A stretch of 64,000 nt of DNA from Calditrichota bacterium (GCA_013150955.1 JAADJD010000055.1:116343-180342); one strand, 5' to 3'. Shown: positions 42,742-51,896, counted from the first letter of the stretch. Translations and numbers: made by a program. Notes: generated by a model from the letters alone, not told the origin.

Positions 42742-44034
42742 TTATTTCACCAGCATCATTTTAATGGCTTTCTGAAAATAGGCGGATTGAAATACCGCCA
42801 CGTACAGGCCTGAAGGCAGTGGACGCCCGTTCGCATCATCTCCCCGCCATTGAATCCGGTAGCGTCCCGGTGCCACCGTTCCCGAAAAAAGTACCTTCAC
42901 CGGCTGTCCCTGCAAATTAAACACCGTCAACCTCACATCCACGGCATCTTCCTGCAACGCCGGTACGTCAAATTGCAACGTGGTGGCGGGATTGAAGGGG
43001 TTGGGAAAGTTGGGGTGTAAGGCAAAGGTGGCCGGCGCATCCATCGAGATGGTCATCACCGCATTGCCCAGCGCATGGGGCGTGGCACTGATTGGCCCAT
43101 GGGCGGTGCGGATACCATTCACATCCACATCCACCAGGCGGTACCAGTACGTCCGACCGTTGACGACCAACGCATCCACATACTCATAAGTTGTGGGCGC
43201 ACTGGAATTAAACTGCCCCTGTAAATCGGGATTACTCACATAGGAGCTGAGCAACTGGTAGGGACCCTCCTTCGAATCGGATCGCCAGACCTCAAATCCC
43301 AGATTGTTCATTTCGCTCTGGGTTTCCCACCTCAGGGTAACGCGGGCATCGCCGGCAATGGCCACAAAAGCGGTCAGCACCACCGGTAAAGCGGCATCTC
43401 CCAGAATGTTGCCGGGAGAGCCCGTATCCACCGCATCCCATACGCCAAACGGGGTGGAATCGTAGGCACCATCCACACCGGCCTGGGAAAGAGACCAGTT
43501 GGCTCCATCGTTGTTTGAGGTGGCATTCATCTGATCTTTGGGGATGCTTAAATAAATGGATGAGCGATTGTTATCGGCAGGCCAGGGCGAGGCGTCATCG
43601 TAATCCACGGAATCAATCAACACCCCGTTGTTATCCCGAAGATAGATGATCTCATTCCCCGCAGAGGGCGAATTGGCCAGATTGAACATCGTCTGCCCCA
43701 GGTCTTTCAGGGAAATGATGGTAAAACCCGTTCCCCAGGCCCCCTCAAAATCGGCCTGCGAACTGCCACAAATCACCGCAATGCCATAGGGCGGTAGCGT
43801 CACATCTGGCAACACGTTTGGCCCGTCGGAATCCTCATCATCAATCGTCCAGCCATTTAAATTGATGGAACTGGAAGTGGTGTTCGCAATCTCAATAAAC
43901 TGGGTCTCATTGGTCGTTTCCGTAGAGGCCGGGTTGTACATGATCTCCGTAATAATCACGCTTCCCACCTCCTGCCCCTGCACCGAAATGAGGAAAAGCA
44001 TGCTCAGAAATACCGCTCTGGTAAAACTGGACAT
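42742..44034 (-). CDS. Secreted lamin-tail-domain protein with C-terminal sorting signal
   Basis: A 430-residue exported protein. It has a signal peptide (AVFLSMLFLISVQGQE), a lamin-tail domain (about 24-200, GSVIITEIMYNPASTETTN, ... FIEIANTTSSSINLNGW), a fibronectin-like region, and a C-terminal sorting-domain-like tail. The tail starts FALHPNFPNPFNPATTLQF and ends GRPLPSGLYVAVFQSAY, with a FlgD-like Ig fold. This type of tail directs cargo to a type IX-like secretion route in several FCB phyla; whether this organism has that system is not shown here. ATG at 44034 has AGGAGG seven bases upstream. Confidence 0.85.
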   Translation of the reverse strand: MSSFTRAVFLSMLFLISVQGQEVGSVIITEIMYNPASTETTNETQFIEIANTTSSSINLNGWTIDDEDSDGPNVLPDVTLPPYGIAVICGSSQADFEGAWGTGFTIISLKDLGQTMFNLANSPSAGNEIIYLRDNNGVLIDSVDYDDASPWPADNNRSSIYLSIPKDQMNATSNNDGANWSLSQAGVDGAYDSTPFGVWDAVDTGSPGNILGDAALPVVLTAFVAIAGDARVTLRWETQSEMNNLGFEVWRSDSKEGPYQLLSSYVSNPDLQGQFNSSAPTTYEYVDALVVNGRTYWYRLVDVDVNGIRTAHGPISATPHALGNAVMTISMDAPATFALHPNFPNPFNPATTLQFDVPALQEDAVDVRLTVFNLQGQPVKVLFSGTVAPGRYRIQWRGDDANGRPLPSGLYVAVFQSAYFQKAIKMMLVK

Positions 44035-44040
44035 CACTTA

Positions 44041-44331
44041 CCCTCCTAATTTTTTGTACAGATGATTTATTTGGGTGCAAAGAACCGGAATGGCCATATT
44101 CTTCCGGGAAACGGAAATGCACCGTCAACGGGCCTGCTGAACGGAAATCTCCGCCAGCCCGTCAACTGCACCATTCGACATGAATGGAAATACCCGGAAC
44201 TCTTCCTGAGGAATGGGACCAACGCCCGACACGATTCCTGAAAAAACCGACGGGACCAGTGGTCAACGTCTGCCGGTTAAAAAATGTAAGTGAACCTAAA
44301 AAAAGCGGGCAAAACTTCAATCGAATAACGC
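44041..44331. other. Long leader of the lamin-tail gene
   Basis: If the promoter at 44332-44363 is used, the message has a roughly 290-base leader. It contains an inverted repeat, ACGGGC (near 44129) with GCCCGT (near 44158), and two nearby CGTCAAC motifs. No known riboswitch was recognised. Confidence 0.35.
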
Positions 44332-44363
44332 CAAATATTATAAAACCCGGCAAATTTTGTCAA
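44332..44363 (-). promoter_or_regulatory. Possible promoter for the lamin-tail gene
   Basis: On the minus strand TTGACA (44363-44358) precedes, after 21 bases from its TTG, AATATTTG (44339-44332), one mismatch from TAnnTTTG. A TATAAT also occurs in the spacer. The strength and class of the promoter cannot be judged. Confidence 0.4.
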
Positions 44364-44470
44364 TAGGTTCGCCGCAAAAAAATAAATTTTTTCGAATGTA
44401 TTTGAAACACAGGGGACTTGTGAGGGATCAACCCGGCATCGAACACCCTGGATGATTCCAATGGAACCCC

Positions 44471-44632
44471 AACCCAGCATCAAACCGCAAATCACGCGAA
44501 TGAAACCAAAAATGTTAACAAATTCGCGAATAATAGCCGGAACACATTTTCATCCAGACCTCGTCAAATGGATTTTATTGTTTTTATTCGTTTTAATTCG
44601 TGTAATTCGTAGGCTATTGCATAATTTAAGTT
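44471..44632 (-). repeat. Dispersed CGAAT-type repeat, copy F (inverted)
   Basis: A 162-bp copy in the orientation of copy E begins AACCCAGCATCAAACCGC, has CACATTTTCATCCAGACC in the middle and ends TTCGTGTAATTCGTAGGC, TATTGCATAATTTAAG. A further arm fragment, AATTCGTGTCATTCGTGG with a GGGGGAATGCAACCCCC dyad, extends to about 44680. Confidence 0.85.
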
Positions 44633-44692
44633 TATTCGTATGAATTCGTGTCATTCGTGGGGGAATGCAACCCCCGGTTTAAAGAATTTCGG

Positions 44693-44724
44693 TTGAAGCA
44701 TGTCTTTCTCCCGGCGTATATTTC
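44693..44724 (+). promoter_or_regulatory. Probable promoter of the lutABC operon
   Basis: TTG (44693-44695) is followed after 21 bases by TATATTTC (44717-44724), one mismatch from TAnnTTTG. It lies 25 bases before the lutA ATG and directly beyond the repeat tract, so an inserted element adjoins the promoter. Confidence 0.5.
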
Positions 44725-44748
44725 GGGTGTTGAATATCGGATGATCCC

Positions 44749-45519
44749 ATGGCCCAAACGGTACACCTGTTCATTCCCTGCTTTGTAAACGCTTTTTTTC
44801 CAACTGTGGGCATTGCCTGTGTGGAAATTCTGGAAAATCTGGGATACCGGGTGGTCTACTCAACCGATCAAACCTGTTGCGGACAACCGGCGTATAATTC
44901 CGGCTATGTGAAAGAGGCCAGATCGCTGGCAACCCGTGCCATCCAGCTGTTTGGGGTTGCTGATTACATTGTTGCACCCTCCGGCAGCTGCACCGCCATG
45001 TTAAAGCACTACTATGGCACCCTGCCCCTCACCCGGAAAGAGCGGCAGGATTGGGACCTCTGCAGAAACCGGTTCTACGAAATCACCCAGTTCATCACCC
45101 GTGTTGCCGGTGTAAATCACTGGAAGGGGACGTTCCCTCATTCGGTAACCTTTCACGACGCCTGCCACGCGCTCCGGGAACTGGGCATCCGGGATGAACC
45201 GCGACAGTTGCTAACCCGCATCCAGCGGCTGAAGCTGATTGAGATGCCCCATGCCGATCGGTGTTGCGGCTTTGGGGGAACGTTTTCTGTAAAATTCCCC
45301 GAATTGTCCACCGCCATCCTGGAAGCCAAAATCGCCAGCCTGAAACAAACCGGGGCGGAATTTGTCGTCAGCACAGATAGCAGCTGCTTAATGCACATTG
45401 CCGGGTACCTGAAGAAACACGGCGAATCCATAACGGCACTTCATCTGGTGGAGGTGTTGTGGCAGGCCTGGAAAAACGATGGGTCGCCGCCCATTCTTAA
45501 CGGAACCCACGCACCATGA
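44749..45519 (+). CDS. lutA: Lactate utilisation protein LutA (Fe-S oxidoreductase subunit)
   Basis: LutA is one of three subunits that oxidise L-lactate to pyruvate in bacteria lacking the flavin enzyme. The 256-residue protein carries two CCG domains: QTCCGQPAYNSG near residue 43 and ADRCCGFGGTFSVK near 168. HDACHALRELG lies between them. These cysteines bind an iron-sulfur cluster. It is followed by lutB after an unusual 226-bp spacer that contains a dispersed repeat. Confidence 0.93.
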   Translation: MAQTVHLFIPCFVNAFFPTVGIACVEILENLGYRVVYSTDQTCCGQPAYNSGYVKEARSLATRAIQLFGVADYIVAPSGSCTAMLKHYYGTLPLTRKERQDWDLCRNRFYEITQFITRVAGVNHWKGTFPHSVTFHDACHALRELGIRDEPRQLLTRIQRLKLIEMPHADRCCGFGGTFSVKFPELSTAILEAKIASLKQTGAEFVVSTDSSCLMHIAGYLKKHGESITALHLVEVLWQAWKNDGSPPILNGTHAP

Positions 45520-45564
45520 AACGTAATGAAAGAGCCGTTTAACCGGGAACCATGGAAACGGATC

Positions 45565-45747
45565 GATGAAGACAAATAATGGATTAAACCGCGAATTACG
45601 CGAATGAAACCAAAACACATCGACAAAATCACGAATATAACCCGAAATAAATTTTCACTCAAATCAGATCTAATGTATTTGATTATTTTTAGTTGTGTTA
45701 ATTCGTGCAATTCGTGGTTTAATGCATAATCTGGGATGAAGACAAAT
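45565..45747 (-). mobile_element. Dispersed CGAAT-type repeat, copy G (inverted), flanked by 13-bp direct repeats
   Basis: The element body is about 45578-45734 (157 bp), in the orientation of copies E and F. It is flanked on both sides by the perfect 13-base direct repeat GATGAAGACAAAT, at 45565-45577 and 45735-45747. Removing one repeat plus the element would leave lutA and lutB about 56 bases apart, a normal operon spacing. The second repeat copy overlaps the lutB start codon. This is the expected picture of a transposition target-site duplication. Confidence 0.85.
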
Positions 45748-47170
45748 GGACCATAATCCACTGACAAATCCAACAAGGAATGCCCCAGCATCCGGATTTA
45801 AACAGTGGGTGAGGTTGTACCTGCAGAATTCGCGGTATCGGGAAAACATTCGGCGGGCCACGGAGCATGCGCTGGAACAACGGCGCCTGGCGGTGGATGA
45901 AATACCGGACTGGGAAAGGCTGCGGCAGGAAGGCCACCGCAGGAAACAGCAGATTATTGACCACCTCCCAGAGCATTTAAATCAATTTATCGAAAATGCT
46001 CGCGCCAGAGGGATTGTGGTTTACCAGGCGCCTGATGCCCGGACGGCCAATCAGTTTGTAGAACAGATCGCCCGTCAACACGGGGTGCGGCGCATTGTGA
46101 AATCGAAATCCATGGTAACCGAGGAAATTGGCCTGAATGCCCATTTGCAACAGAACGGCCTGGAAGTTGTGGAGACGGATCTGGGAGAGTACATCGTTCA
46201 GCTGGCGGGAGAAACGCCGGTCCACCTGGTGGGGCCGGCACTGCACAAATCGCGGCAGGAGATTGGACAATTGTTTGCGGAAAAGCTGGGCGTAACCTAC
46301 ACCGAAGACCCGTCAGAATTAACCCGGCTGGCCCGGAACATTTTGCGGGAAAAATTTCTTACCGCAGACATGGGCATCACCGGGGCAAATTTTGGCATCG
46401 TGGATAGCGGCCGGGTGGTTGTGGTGGAAAACGAAGGCAACGCCCGGTTGTGCATGACCCTGCCCCGTATCCGGGTGGTCATCATGGGCATGGAACGGCT
46501 GATTCCCTCGGAAGCCGATCTACCCCTGTTTTTAACACTCCTGTGTCGCAGCGCCACCGGCCAGCGATTGACCAGCTACGTTTCCATCACCGGGGGCCCC
46601 GCATCGTCTCCATCCCCTGAAGGGCCGGAAAAGGTGTATTACGTGGTGGTAGACAATGGCCGCTCCCGCCTGTTGCAGGATCCGCATCTAAAAAAGGCGC
46701 TTTACTGCATCCGCTGTGCCGCCTGTTACAACATCTGCCCCATCTACCAGACCATCGGGGGACATGCCTACGGCTGGGTCTACCAGGGTCCCATTGGTGC
46801 GGTAATTACCCCTGAATTGTCCGGTGATCAACGTGCAGACGATTTACCCTTTGCATCTACGCTGTGCGGAGCCTGCAGCGATATTTGCCCGGTGAAAATC
46901 CCCCTTCACCACCTTTTACTTTACCAGCGCCAGCGCATCGTTCAGCGCACATCCGGACCCCACAGCGAGAAACTTGGCTTTGCCCTCTTCGAAAAACTGG
47001 CGCGCCACTCCATGCTCTGGAATCGAATGATCCGGCTTCTGGGCAAAGTTCAACGGGTGTTTCCAGGGGAATTGCCGGTACCCGGATGGACCCACTCGCG
47101 CATCTTCCCGCGGGTGGAGTGGCCCACGTTTACCCAATGGTGGCAAAAACATAAACGGAAAACGCCATGA
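45746..47170 (+). CDS. lutB: Lactate utilisation protein LutB (Fe-S subunit)
   Basis: The 474-residue product combines an N-terminal LUD-type domain (about 60-300) with a C-terminal pair of 4Fe-4S motifs (CIRCAACYNICPIY and CGACSDICPVK, near residues 320-385). It matches LutB/YkgF of the lactate oxidation complex. The ATG at 45746 overlaps the inserted repeat's flanking duplication; no strong ribosome-binding site is visible there. It overlaps lutC by four bases. Confidence 0.93.
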   Translation: MDHNPLTNPTRNAPASGFKQWVRLYLQNSRYRENIRRATEHALEQRRLAVDEIPDWERLRQEGHRRKQQIIDHLPEHLNQFIENARARGIVVYQAPDARTANQFVEQIARQHGVRRIVKSKSMVTEEIGLNAHLQQNGLEVVETDLGEYIVQLAGETPVHLVGPALHKSRQEIGQLFAEKLGVTYTEDPSELTRLARNILREKFLTADMGITGANFGIVDSGRVVVVENEGNARLCMTLPRIRVVIMGMERLIPSEADLPLFLTLLCRSATGQRLTSYVSITGGPASSPSPEGPEKVYYVVVDNGRSRLLQDPHLKKALYCIRCAACYNICPIYQTIGGHAYGWVYQGPIGAVITPELSGDQRADDLPFASTLCGACSDICPVKIPLHHLLLYQRQRIVQRTSGPHSEKLGFALFEKLARHSMLWNRMIRLLGKVQRVFPGELPVPGWTHSRIFPRVEWPTFTQWWQKHKRKTP

Positions 47171-47766
47171 CCTCGCCCACCATCGAATTGTTCAAAAAGC
47201 GATTTACCGAGTCCGGCGGCAGGCTATTTATGCCCACGCGGCAGGATGTACCGACCATCCTGAAGACCATCCAGAACCACGAGCGCGCCAGGCGCATTTT
47301 AATCGAAGAGCCGGTGTTACGGATATTTCCCCTGAACACCACCCCCTTTCCCGGGGCATCTACAGAAATTTTGAGTTTTGGAGATCGGAAACACTCAACC
47401 CGATCGGCGCATCTGGAACGGCTCCGGGATATAGACATGGCCATTAGCACGGTGGACGGCCTGGTCGCCGAAACCGGAAGCATCCTGATGGTTCATCGGA
47501 ATCACCCGGGACAATGGCATGTCCTGTTACCACCGGCTGTGGTTTTTCTGGCATCCCCGCATCAACTGATCGGGGATCTGGAAGCCCTTTTCGCGCGATT
47601 ATCGCGGGAACTGGAATCGCTGGAGGACGGTTACCACCTCATCACCGGCCCCAGCAAAACGGCGGATATTGAAAAGCAGCTGGTGATCGGCATGCATGGC
47701 CCCCGTTCTGTCTACCTGCTGTTGCTCTCTGACGCACCCTCCCCCGAACGGGACCCAACCGCCTGA
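47167..47766 (+). CDS. lutC: Lactate utilisation protein LutC
   Basis: A 199-residue LUD-domain protein, the third subunit of the LutABC lactate oxidation system. Typical segments are LRDIDMAISTVDGLVAETGSI, HVLLPPAVVFLASPHQLIGDLEALF and GPSKTADIEKQLVIGMHGPRSVYLLL. It starts on the lutB stop (four-base overlap) and converges with the next minus-strand gene after 22 bases. Confidence 0.93.
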   Translation: MTSPTIELFKKRFTESGGRLFMPTRQDVPTILKTIQNHERARRILIEEPVLRIFPLNTTPFPGASTEILSFGDRKHSTRSAHLERLRDIDMAISTVDGLVAETGSILMVHRNHPGQWHVLLPPAVVFLASPHQLIGDLEALFARLSRELESLEDGYHLITGPSKTADIEKQLVIGMHGPRSVYLLLLSDAPSPERDPTA

Positions 47767-47788
47767 CCTCCCTTAACCCCGGTGCCCA

Positions 47789-48361
47789 TCACCGCGGCAG
47801 GCGTTGCGATTTTTTGTAATCCAGGTAGGCCCGATAAATCCCCTCCAGCACCTGCTGAATCTCCTCCACCGTCAGTGCCGCACACCAGTCGGACATTAAA
47901 TACTTGCGGGGATTATCCAGAGCAATGCGGATGATATTTTCCATGGGAATGAGGTAATAATCATACAATTCATCAATTTTGGCACACTGAACCCCAAAAC
48001 TAATGGTGGAATCGTGTTGCACGTTGGTTTCCACCGGGACCTGTTCCACCTGAATGTTCGGTTGCCGCAACAGCGAAATGGCCAGATGCAGCGTGCCCAC
48101 CCATTTTCCCACCTTGTTGAAATCTACCGTCATATTGGCCAGATGGTTGGTAAAAAAGAGGCCGGACTGTATGTCCAGCTTCATATCCAGAAAGCGTATG
48201 TTGCTTAAAAAGTACACGTAAAGATTTTCAATATCTTCCATCGCCCAGCGGTTAATGGGATAATTCTCCGCATCCAGACTGCGCCGCCGCCGTTTGGGAA
48301 AGGTTACCAGGGGGCGATCCCCATGATTGGCACCAATGTGATGGTGAAACGCGTTGATCAT
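47789..48361 (-). CDS. Protein of unknown function (downstream of a coupled partner)
   Basis: A 190-residue soluble, helix-rich protein of no recognised family, with segments NRWAMEDIENLYVYFLSNIR and VGKWVGTLHLAISLL. No signal peptide, membrane segment or metal motif is visible. Its ATG overlaps the stop of the upstream unknown gene by four bases, so the two are probably made and used together. Confidence 0.65.
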   Translation of the reverse strand: MINAFHHHIGANHGDRPLVTFPKRRRRSLDAENYPINRWAMEDIENLYVYFLSNIRFLDMKLDIQSGLFFTNHLANMTVDFNKVGKWVGTLHLAISLLRQPNIQVEQVPVETNVQHDSTISFGVQCAKIDELYDYYLIPMENIIRIALDNPRKYLMSDWCAALTVEEIQQVLEGIYRAYLDYKKSQRLPR

Positions 48362-48777
48362 CTCCGGAAAGGGAATCTGGAAATCGGAATCCTTACCGCC
48401 AGATGCTGATAGTGCAAAAACACCGCCATTTGCGTAAATAAATCCACCGGATAGGTCAATCCCTCCGGATAAGGCGAATAGTATACAATCTGCACCCGTG
48501 AGTCCGGTTCAAAATCGTAAATCATTCGCTTGACCAGTTGCGCCGGCGAAAGCCGTGCCTCTGCGTAATCATAAAACCGCGCCCCTGCGTCCAGACCTTC
48601 TTTCTGTAAAAACGGGCGGGGATCCTTCCCGCACAACGCCACCACCAGGGTAAAATCCGGATGCAGGGAGTCGCCGTGTTTTTCCCACAATTGCACCAGC
48701 GTTTTCAGGTCTTCGAAACTCTGGGGACTGTTTAAATACTGGCGAATACCGATAAGATGTTTTGCCTGCCGATTCAT
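48358..48777 (-). CDS. Protein of unknown function (upstream partner)
   Basis: A product of about 139 residues beginning MNRQAKHLIGIRQYLN, with DFTLVVALCGKDPRPF and VQIVYYSPYPEGLTYPVDLF. It is of no recognised family. The ATG at 48777 is a guess; a TTG at 48801 would add eight residues and neither has a clear ribosome-binding site. It overlaps the downstream gene by four bases. Confidence 0.55.
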   Translation of the reverse strand: MNRQAKHLIGIRQYLNSPQSFEDLKTLVQLWEKHGDSLHPDFTLVVALCGKDPRPFLQKEGLDAGARFYDYAEARLSPAQLVKRMIYDFEPDSRVQIVYYSPYPEGLTYPVDLFTQMAVFLHYQHLAVRIPISRFPFRR

Positions 48778-48921
48778 GTTAAGGGTTATCGGTTTGTCCA
48801 AGGATTAGTTTAGAGCCCCTCTCCTCCTTTCACCAGCGCCCCATGTTGCCAACAATCCCGTTTTCTTTACCGGCAAAATTATGTAAAATTGAACCAACAA
48901 TCAACGGGGAGGAAAACGATC

Positions 48922-50100
48922 ATGCCACTGGTAGATATGCGGGATATGTTGTTTCATGCGTATCGGAATGGGTATGCCATCGGGGCGTTCGATCTGGTGA
49001 GCCTGGATTTTCTGGAGGGCATTCTGCAGGCTGCGGAGCGACAACAATCACCGGTCATTTTAAGCCTGGCCGAATCGCACTTCGATCATTACAACTTTGC
49101 GTATTTAATGGCGGCCACGGTAGCGGCGGCACGATCGGCGCAGGTTCCGGTGGCCATCCACCTGGATCATGGCACAGAAATCGAATCCGTGGTACGCGCC
49201 ATACGGCTGGGATGCAACGGGGTCATGCTGGACGCCTCGCACCTGCCTTACGAAGATAACGTCCGCCTGACCCGCGAGGTGGTTCATCTGGCCCATGCCT
49301 GCGGCATCCCGGTAGAAGGCGAGCTGGGATACGTGGCCGGCGTGGAAGGGGAGGACGCCCAAAAGCATCCGGGCAATCTCATTTATACGTCTCCGGAGGA
49401 AGCCCGGCGGTTCGTGGCCGAAACGCAGGTGGATTTTCTGGCGGTATCCATTGGCACCGTTCACGGCCGGCTGAAAGGTACGCCACAGCTGGACATTCCC
49501 CGGCTACAGGCCATCCACCAGCAGGTGGATCTGCCACTGGTCATCCACGGCGGTACGGGATTAACCGACGCCCAGTATCGCCAGTTGATTGATCATGGGG
49601 TGGCCAAGATCAATTACTACACGGCACTGTCCGAAGCAGCCGCGAATCAAATCCAGGAAAACGGACGCCACCAACCCCGCAGCTACACGGACTGGCTGCA
49701 GGGTGTGCGACCGGCCATTCAAAGGGAAGTCGAGGCCAGAATGCAATTGTGGGGCAGCAGCGGTAAAGCCGAAGAGGTACTCGCCCGGTGCAAACGCTGG
49801 CGGGAGGTGGAACATGTGGTGGAATTCAATGTGGATGCTTCCATGGAAGAAGCGCAGGTGCTGGAGATGATGCGCCGGGGACGTCCCCTGCTGGAGGCCA
49901 TTCCCGGTGTACGACGCGTGTTTACCGGCAAATCCCTAACACCCGGTGGGCGATTCCGGTATTGCTGGATCATCCGATTTGCCCATTCCGAGGTCATCGC
50001 CAGCTATCGGGATCATCCGGATCACCAGCAATTTGCAGATACGGAATTCCGTCCTATTGCCGGGGATCGGCTAACCATCGATTTTGAGGAACTGGATTAG
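48922..50100 (+). CDS. Class II fructose-bisphosphate-type aldolase fused to a Dabb domain
   Basis: A 392-residue fusion. Residues 1-285 form a class II aldolase barrel of the FbaA/GatY/KbaY type: zinc-binding His and Asp in VAIHLDHGTE (H80, D82, H83), GELGYVAGVEGE, SIGTVHGRLKG (H181) and LPLVIHGGTGL (H209). Residues 297-392 match a Dabb (dimeric alpha-beta barrel) domain: VEHVVEFNVDASMEEAQVLE, PGVRRVFTGKSLTPGGR, YRDHPDHQQFADTEF. The aldolase cleaves or makes sugar phosphates; the Dabb domain may aid dimerisation or bind a small ligand. ATG 48922 has GGGGAGG upstream. It converges with the amidohydrolase gene. Confidence 0.88.
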   Translation: MPLVDMRDMLFHAYRNGYAIGAFDLVSLDFLEGILQAAERQQSPVILSLAESHFDHYNFAYLMAATVAAARSAQVPVAIHLDHGTEIESVVRAIRLGCNGVMLDASHLPYEDNVRLTREVVHLAHACGIPVEGELGYVAGVEGEDAQKHPGNLIYTSPEEARRFVAETQVDFLAVSIGTVHGRLKGTPQLDIPRLQAIHQQVDLPLVIHGGTGLTDAQYRQLIDHGVAKINYYTALSEAAANQIQENGRHQPRSYTDWLQGVRPAIQREVEARMQLWGSSGKAEEVLARCKRWREVEHVVEFNVDASMEEAQVLEMMRRGRPLLEAIPGVRRVFTGKSLTPGGRFRYCWIIRFAHSEVIASYRDHPDHQQFADTEFRPIAGDRLTIDFEELD

Positions 50101-50113
50101 GCAGGAGTGGCCG

Positions 50114-51784
50114 TCAGGGACGATCCATCGGGTAAACCCGTTTGCCATTCACATACGTTTCCAGGACGCGGGTTTGCAGGATCTGTTCGGGAGGGAGGTT
50201 GAAGATGTCGCGATCCAGGATCACAAAATCAGCCACCCGGCCCGGCTGCAGGGTACCGCTCCATCCCTCGGCCCCCACACCAAACGCAGATCCGTACGTG
50301 TAAGCCCGAATGGCCTCTCCCAGACGAATGCGTTGCTCCGGATACCAGCCGCCTTCGGGAAAACCCAGCGTATCCTGCCGGGTCACGCTGGCATAAAGCC
50401 CGATCATGGGATTCAGCGGTTCCACCGGCCAATCGGTGCCAAAGGCCAGGGTCACCTGCCGATCCAGGAATGTTCGCCAGGCATAGGCGTGGCGCGACCG
50501 CTCACCAATGCGTTCTTCCGCCCAGTGCAGATCGGTAATGCAATGGGACGGTTGCATGGAGGCAATAACCCCCAGCTGCTGAAACCGGGCAAAATCCACC
50601 GAATCGACCACCTGAGCGTGCTCAATGCGCCAGCGACGGGTGGGATCGGGACGTTCCTCGGCCAGCGCGGCAAACACATCCAGCACCTCGCGAACGGCCC
50701 CGTCCCCGATGGCATGAATCCCCACTTGAAATCCCGCCTCATCAACCGATCGCACCAGATTTAACAATTCCTGAAAGGGGTGTTGAGGCAATCCCGTATT
50801 TCCGGGATCGTCCCGGTAGGGTTGCAACAGATACGCCGAACGGGATCCCAGAGAACCATCGGCAAACAGTTTGATCGGGCCCACCTGAAGGAATTCCGCC
50901 ACGGGAGGAACCTGCTGGAGCAATTGCTTCAGCGTGTCGAACGATGCGGGATAATAGAAGAAAAAGTGCACCCTCAGGGTCAGATCTCCGGACTGGTACA
51001 GATCGGCATAAATCCGGTAAATCTCGTCCGGTGAATTATCCGTAATGCTGGTTATTCCCAGTTGATTGGCCTGCTGGATGGCCTGACGAATCAGGGTTTT
51101 CTTTTCGGAATAGGTGGGTTCGGGAATCAATCGATCCAGAAGGCTGAAGGCTTTGTCGAATAAAATGCCCGTGGGTCGCCCGTAGCGGTCGCGCTGAATT
51201 TTTCCACCGGGGGGATCCGGCGTGTGCCGGGTGTAACGCAGCACCCGCAACACCGGCGAATTGACCCAGGCGGCGTGGCCATCCACCCGCTTCAGGTAGA
51301 TCAGGTGTTCGCGGGAAATGGCATCCAGCATTCTCCGATTGGGCAATCGTTTTTCCGGCCACAGCTCATGATCCCAGCCACGCCCGATGATCCATTCCCC
51401 CGGACGGGTTTTCTTCACGGCTTGGCGGACTTTTTCCAGAACCGCTTCCAGAGATTTCAGTCCGCCCAGATCCAGCTCCCGCTGAATTTTGGCTCCGCCC
51501 CAGAAGTGCAGGTGCGCATCGTGGAAACCGGGCAGCACCAGCCGTCCCTGTAAATCCACCTGCTGATCTTCCGGCGCCCGAAACTGCTTCTGAATGGTCG
51601 CCTGCGTTCCCACTCCCACAATCCGACCATTCTTGATGGCCATGGCCTCCACAAACTCATCCGCGGTTCGGGCGGTAAAAATTTTCCCATTGTAAAAGAT
51701 TTGATCCACTTCCACCGGCTTCTGACAGGATTGCATGATCCAGGCAATAAAAAACAGCGTGTATGTCAATACCAATCGTTTCAA
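50114..51784 (-). CDS. Amidohydrolase family lipoprotein (YtcJ-like)
   Basis: The product (556 residues) belongs to the YtcJ-type amidohydrolases: LVLPGFHDAHLHFWGGAKIQ carries the HxH metal motif, with further histidines in VGIHAIGDGAVREV and WRIEHAQVV. Substrates of this family are poorly known. The frame extends upstream past a terminator, so TTG at 51784 is proposed as the start: it gives a lipoprotein signal peptide, KRLVLTYTLFFIAWIMQSC, with lipobox cysteine near residue 20. The enzyme is thus probably an envelope lipoprotein. It converges with the aldolase-Dabb gene. Confidence 0.82.
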   Translation of the reverse strand: MKRLVLTYTLFFIAWIMQSCQKPVEVDQIFYNGKIFTARTADEFVEAMAIKNGRIVGVGTQATIQKQFRAPEDQQVDLQGRLVLPGFHDAHLHFWGGAKIQRELDLGGLKSLEAVLEKVRQAVKKTRPGEWIIGRGWDHELWPEKRLPNRRMLDAISREHLIYLKRVDGHAAWVNSPVLRVLRYTRHTPDPPGGKIQRDRYGRPTGILFDKAFSLLDRLIPEPTYSEKKTLIRQAIQQANQLGITSITDNSPDEIYRIYADLYQSGDLTLRVHFFFYYPASFDTLKQLLQQVPPVAEFLQVGPIKLFADGSLGSRSAYLLQPYRDDPGNTGLPQHPFQELLNLVRSVDEAGFQVGIHAIGDGAVREVLDVFAALAEERPDPTRRWRIEHAQVVDSVDFARFQQLGVIASMQPSHCITDLHWAEERIGERSRHAYAWRTFLDRQVTLAFGTDWPVEPLNPMIGLYASVTRQDTLGFPEGGWYPEQRIRLGEAIRAYTYGSAFGVGAEGWSGTLQPGRVADFVILDRDIFNLPPEQILQTRVLETYVNGKRVYPMDRP

Positions 51785-51860
51785 AATTCCGGTCTCAAAT
51801 TTTCTCTTCAGCCCACACCAGGCGGCTAATATAATGGACTTCCCCAAAACGGGAAAGAAA

Positions 51861-51896
51861 AAATAAAAAAACCGTGGTCTTCCGCCGCCACGGTTT
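51861..51896 (-). terminator. Intrinsic terminator after the AT-hook protein gene
   Basis: AACCGTGG (51870-51877) pairs with CCACGGTT (51888-51895), loop of ten, with a T-rich tract on the minus strand (51861-51870). It shows that the open frame upstream of the amidohydrolase TTG is not translated as part of it. Confidence 0.88.

Noticed and set aside
44041..44331. A riboswitch in the long leader of the lamin-tail gene
   Set aside because: Only a short generic inverted repeat is present, with no known aptamer pattern.
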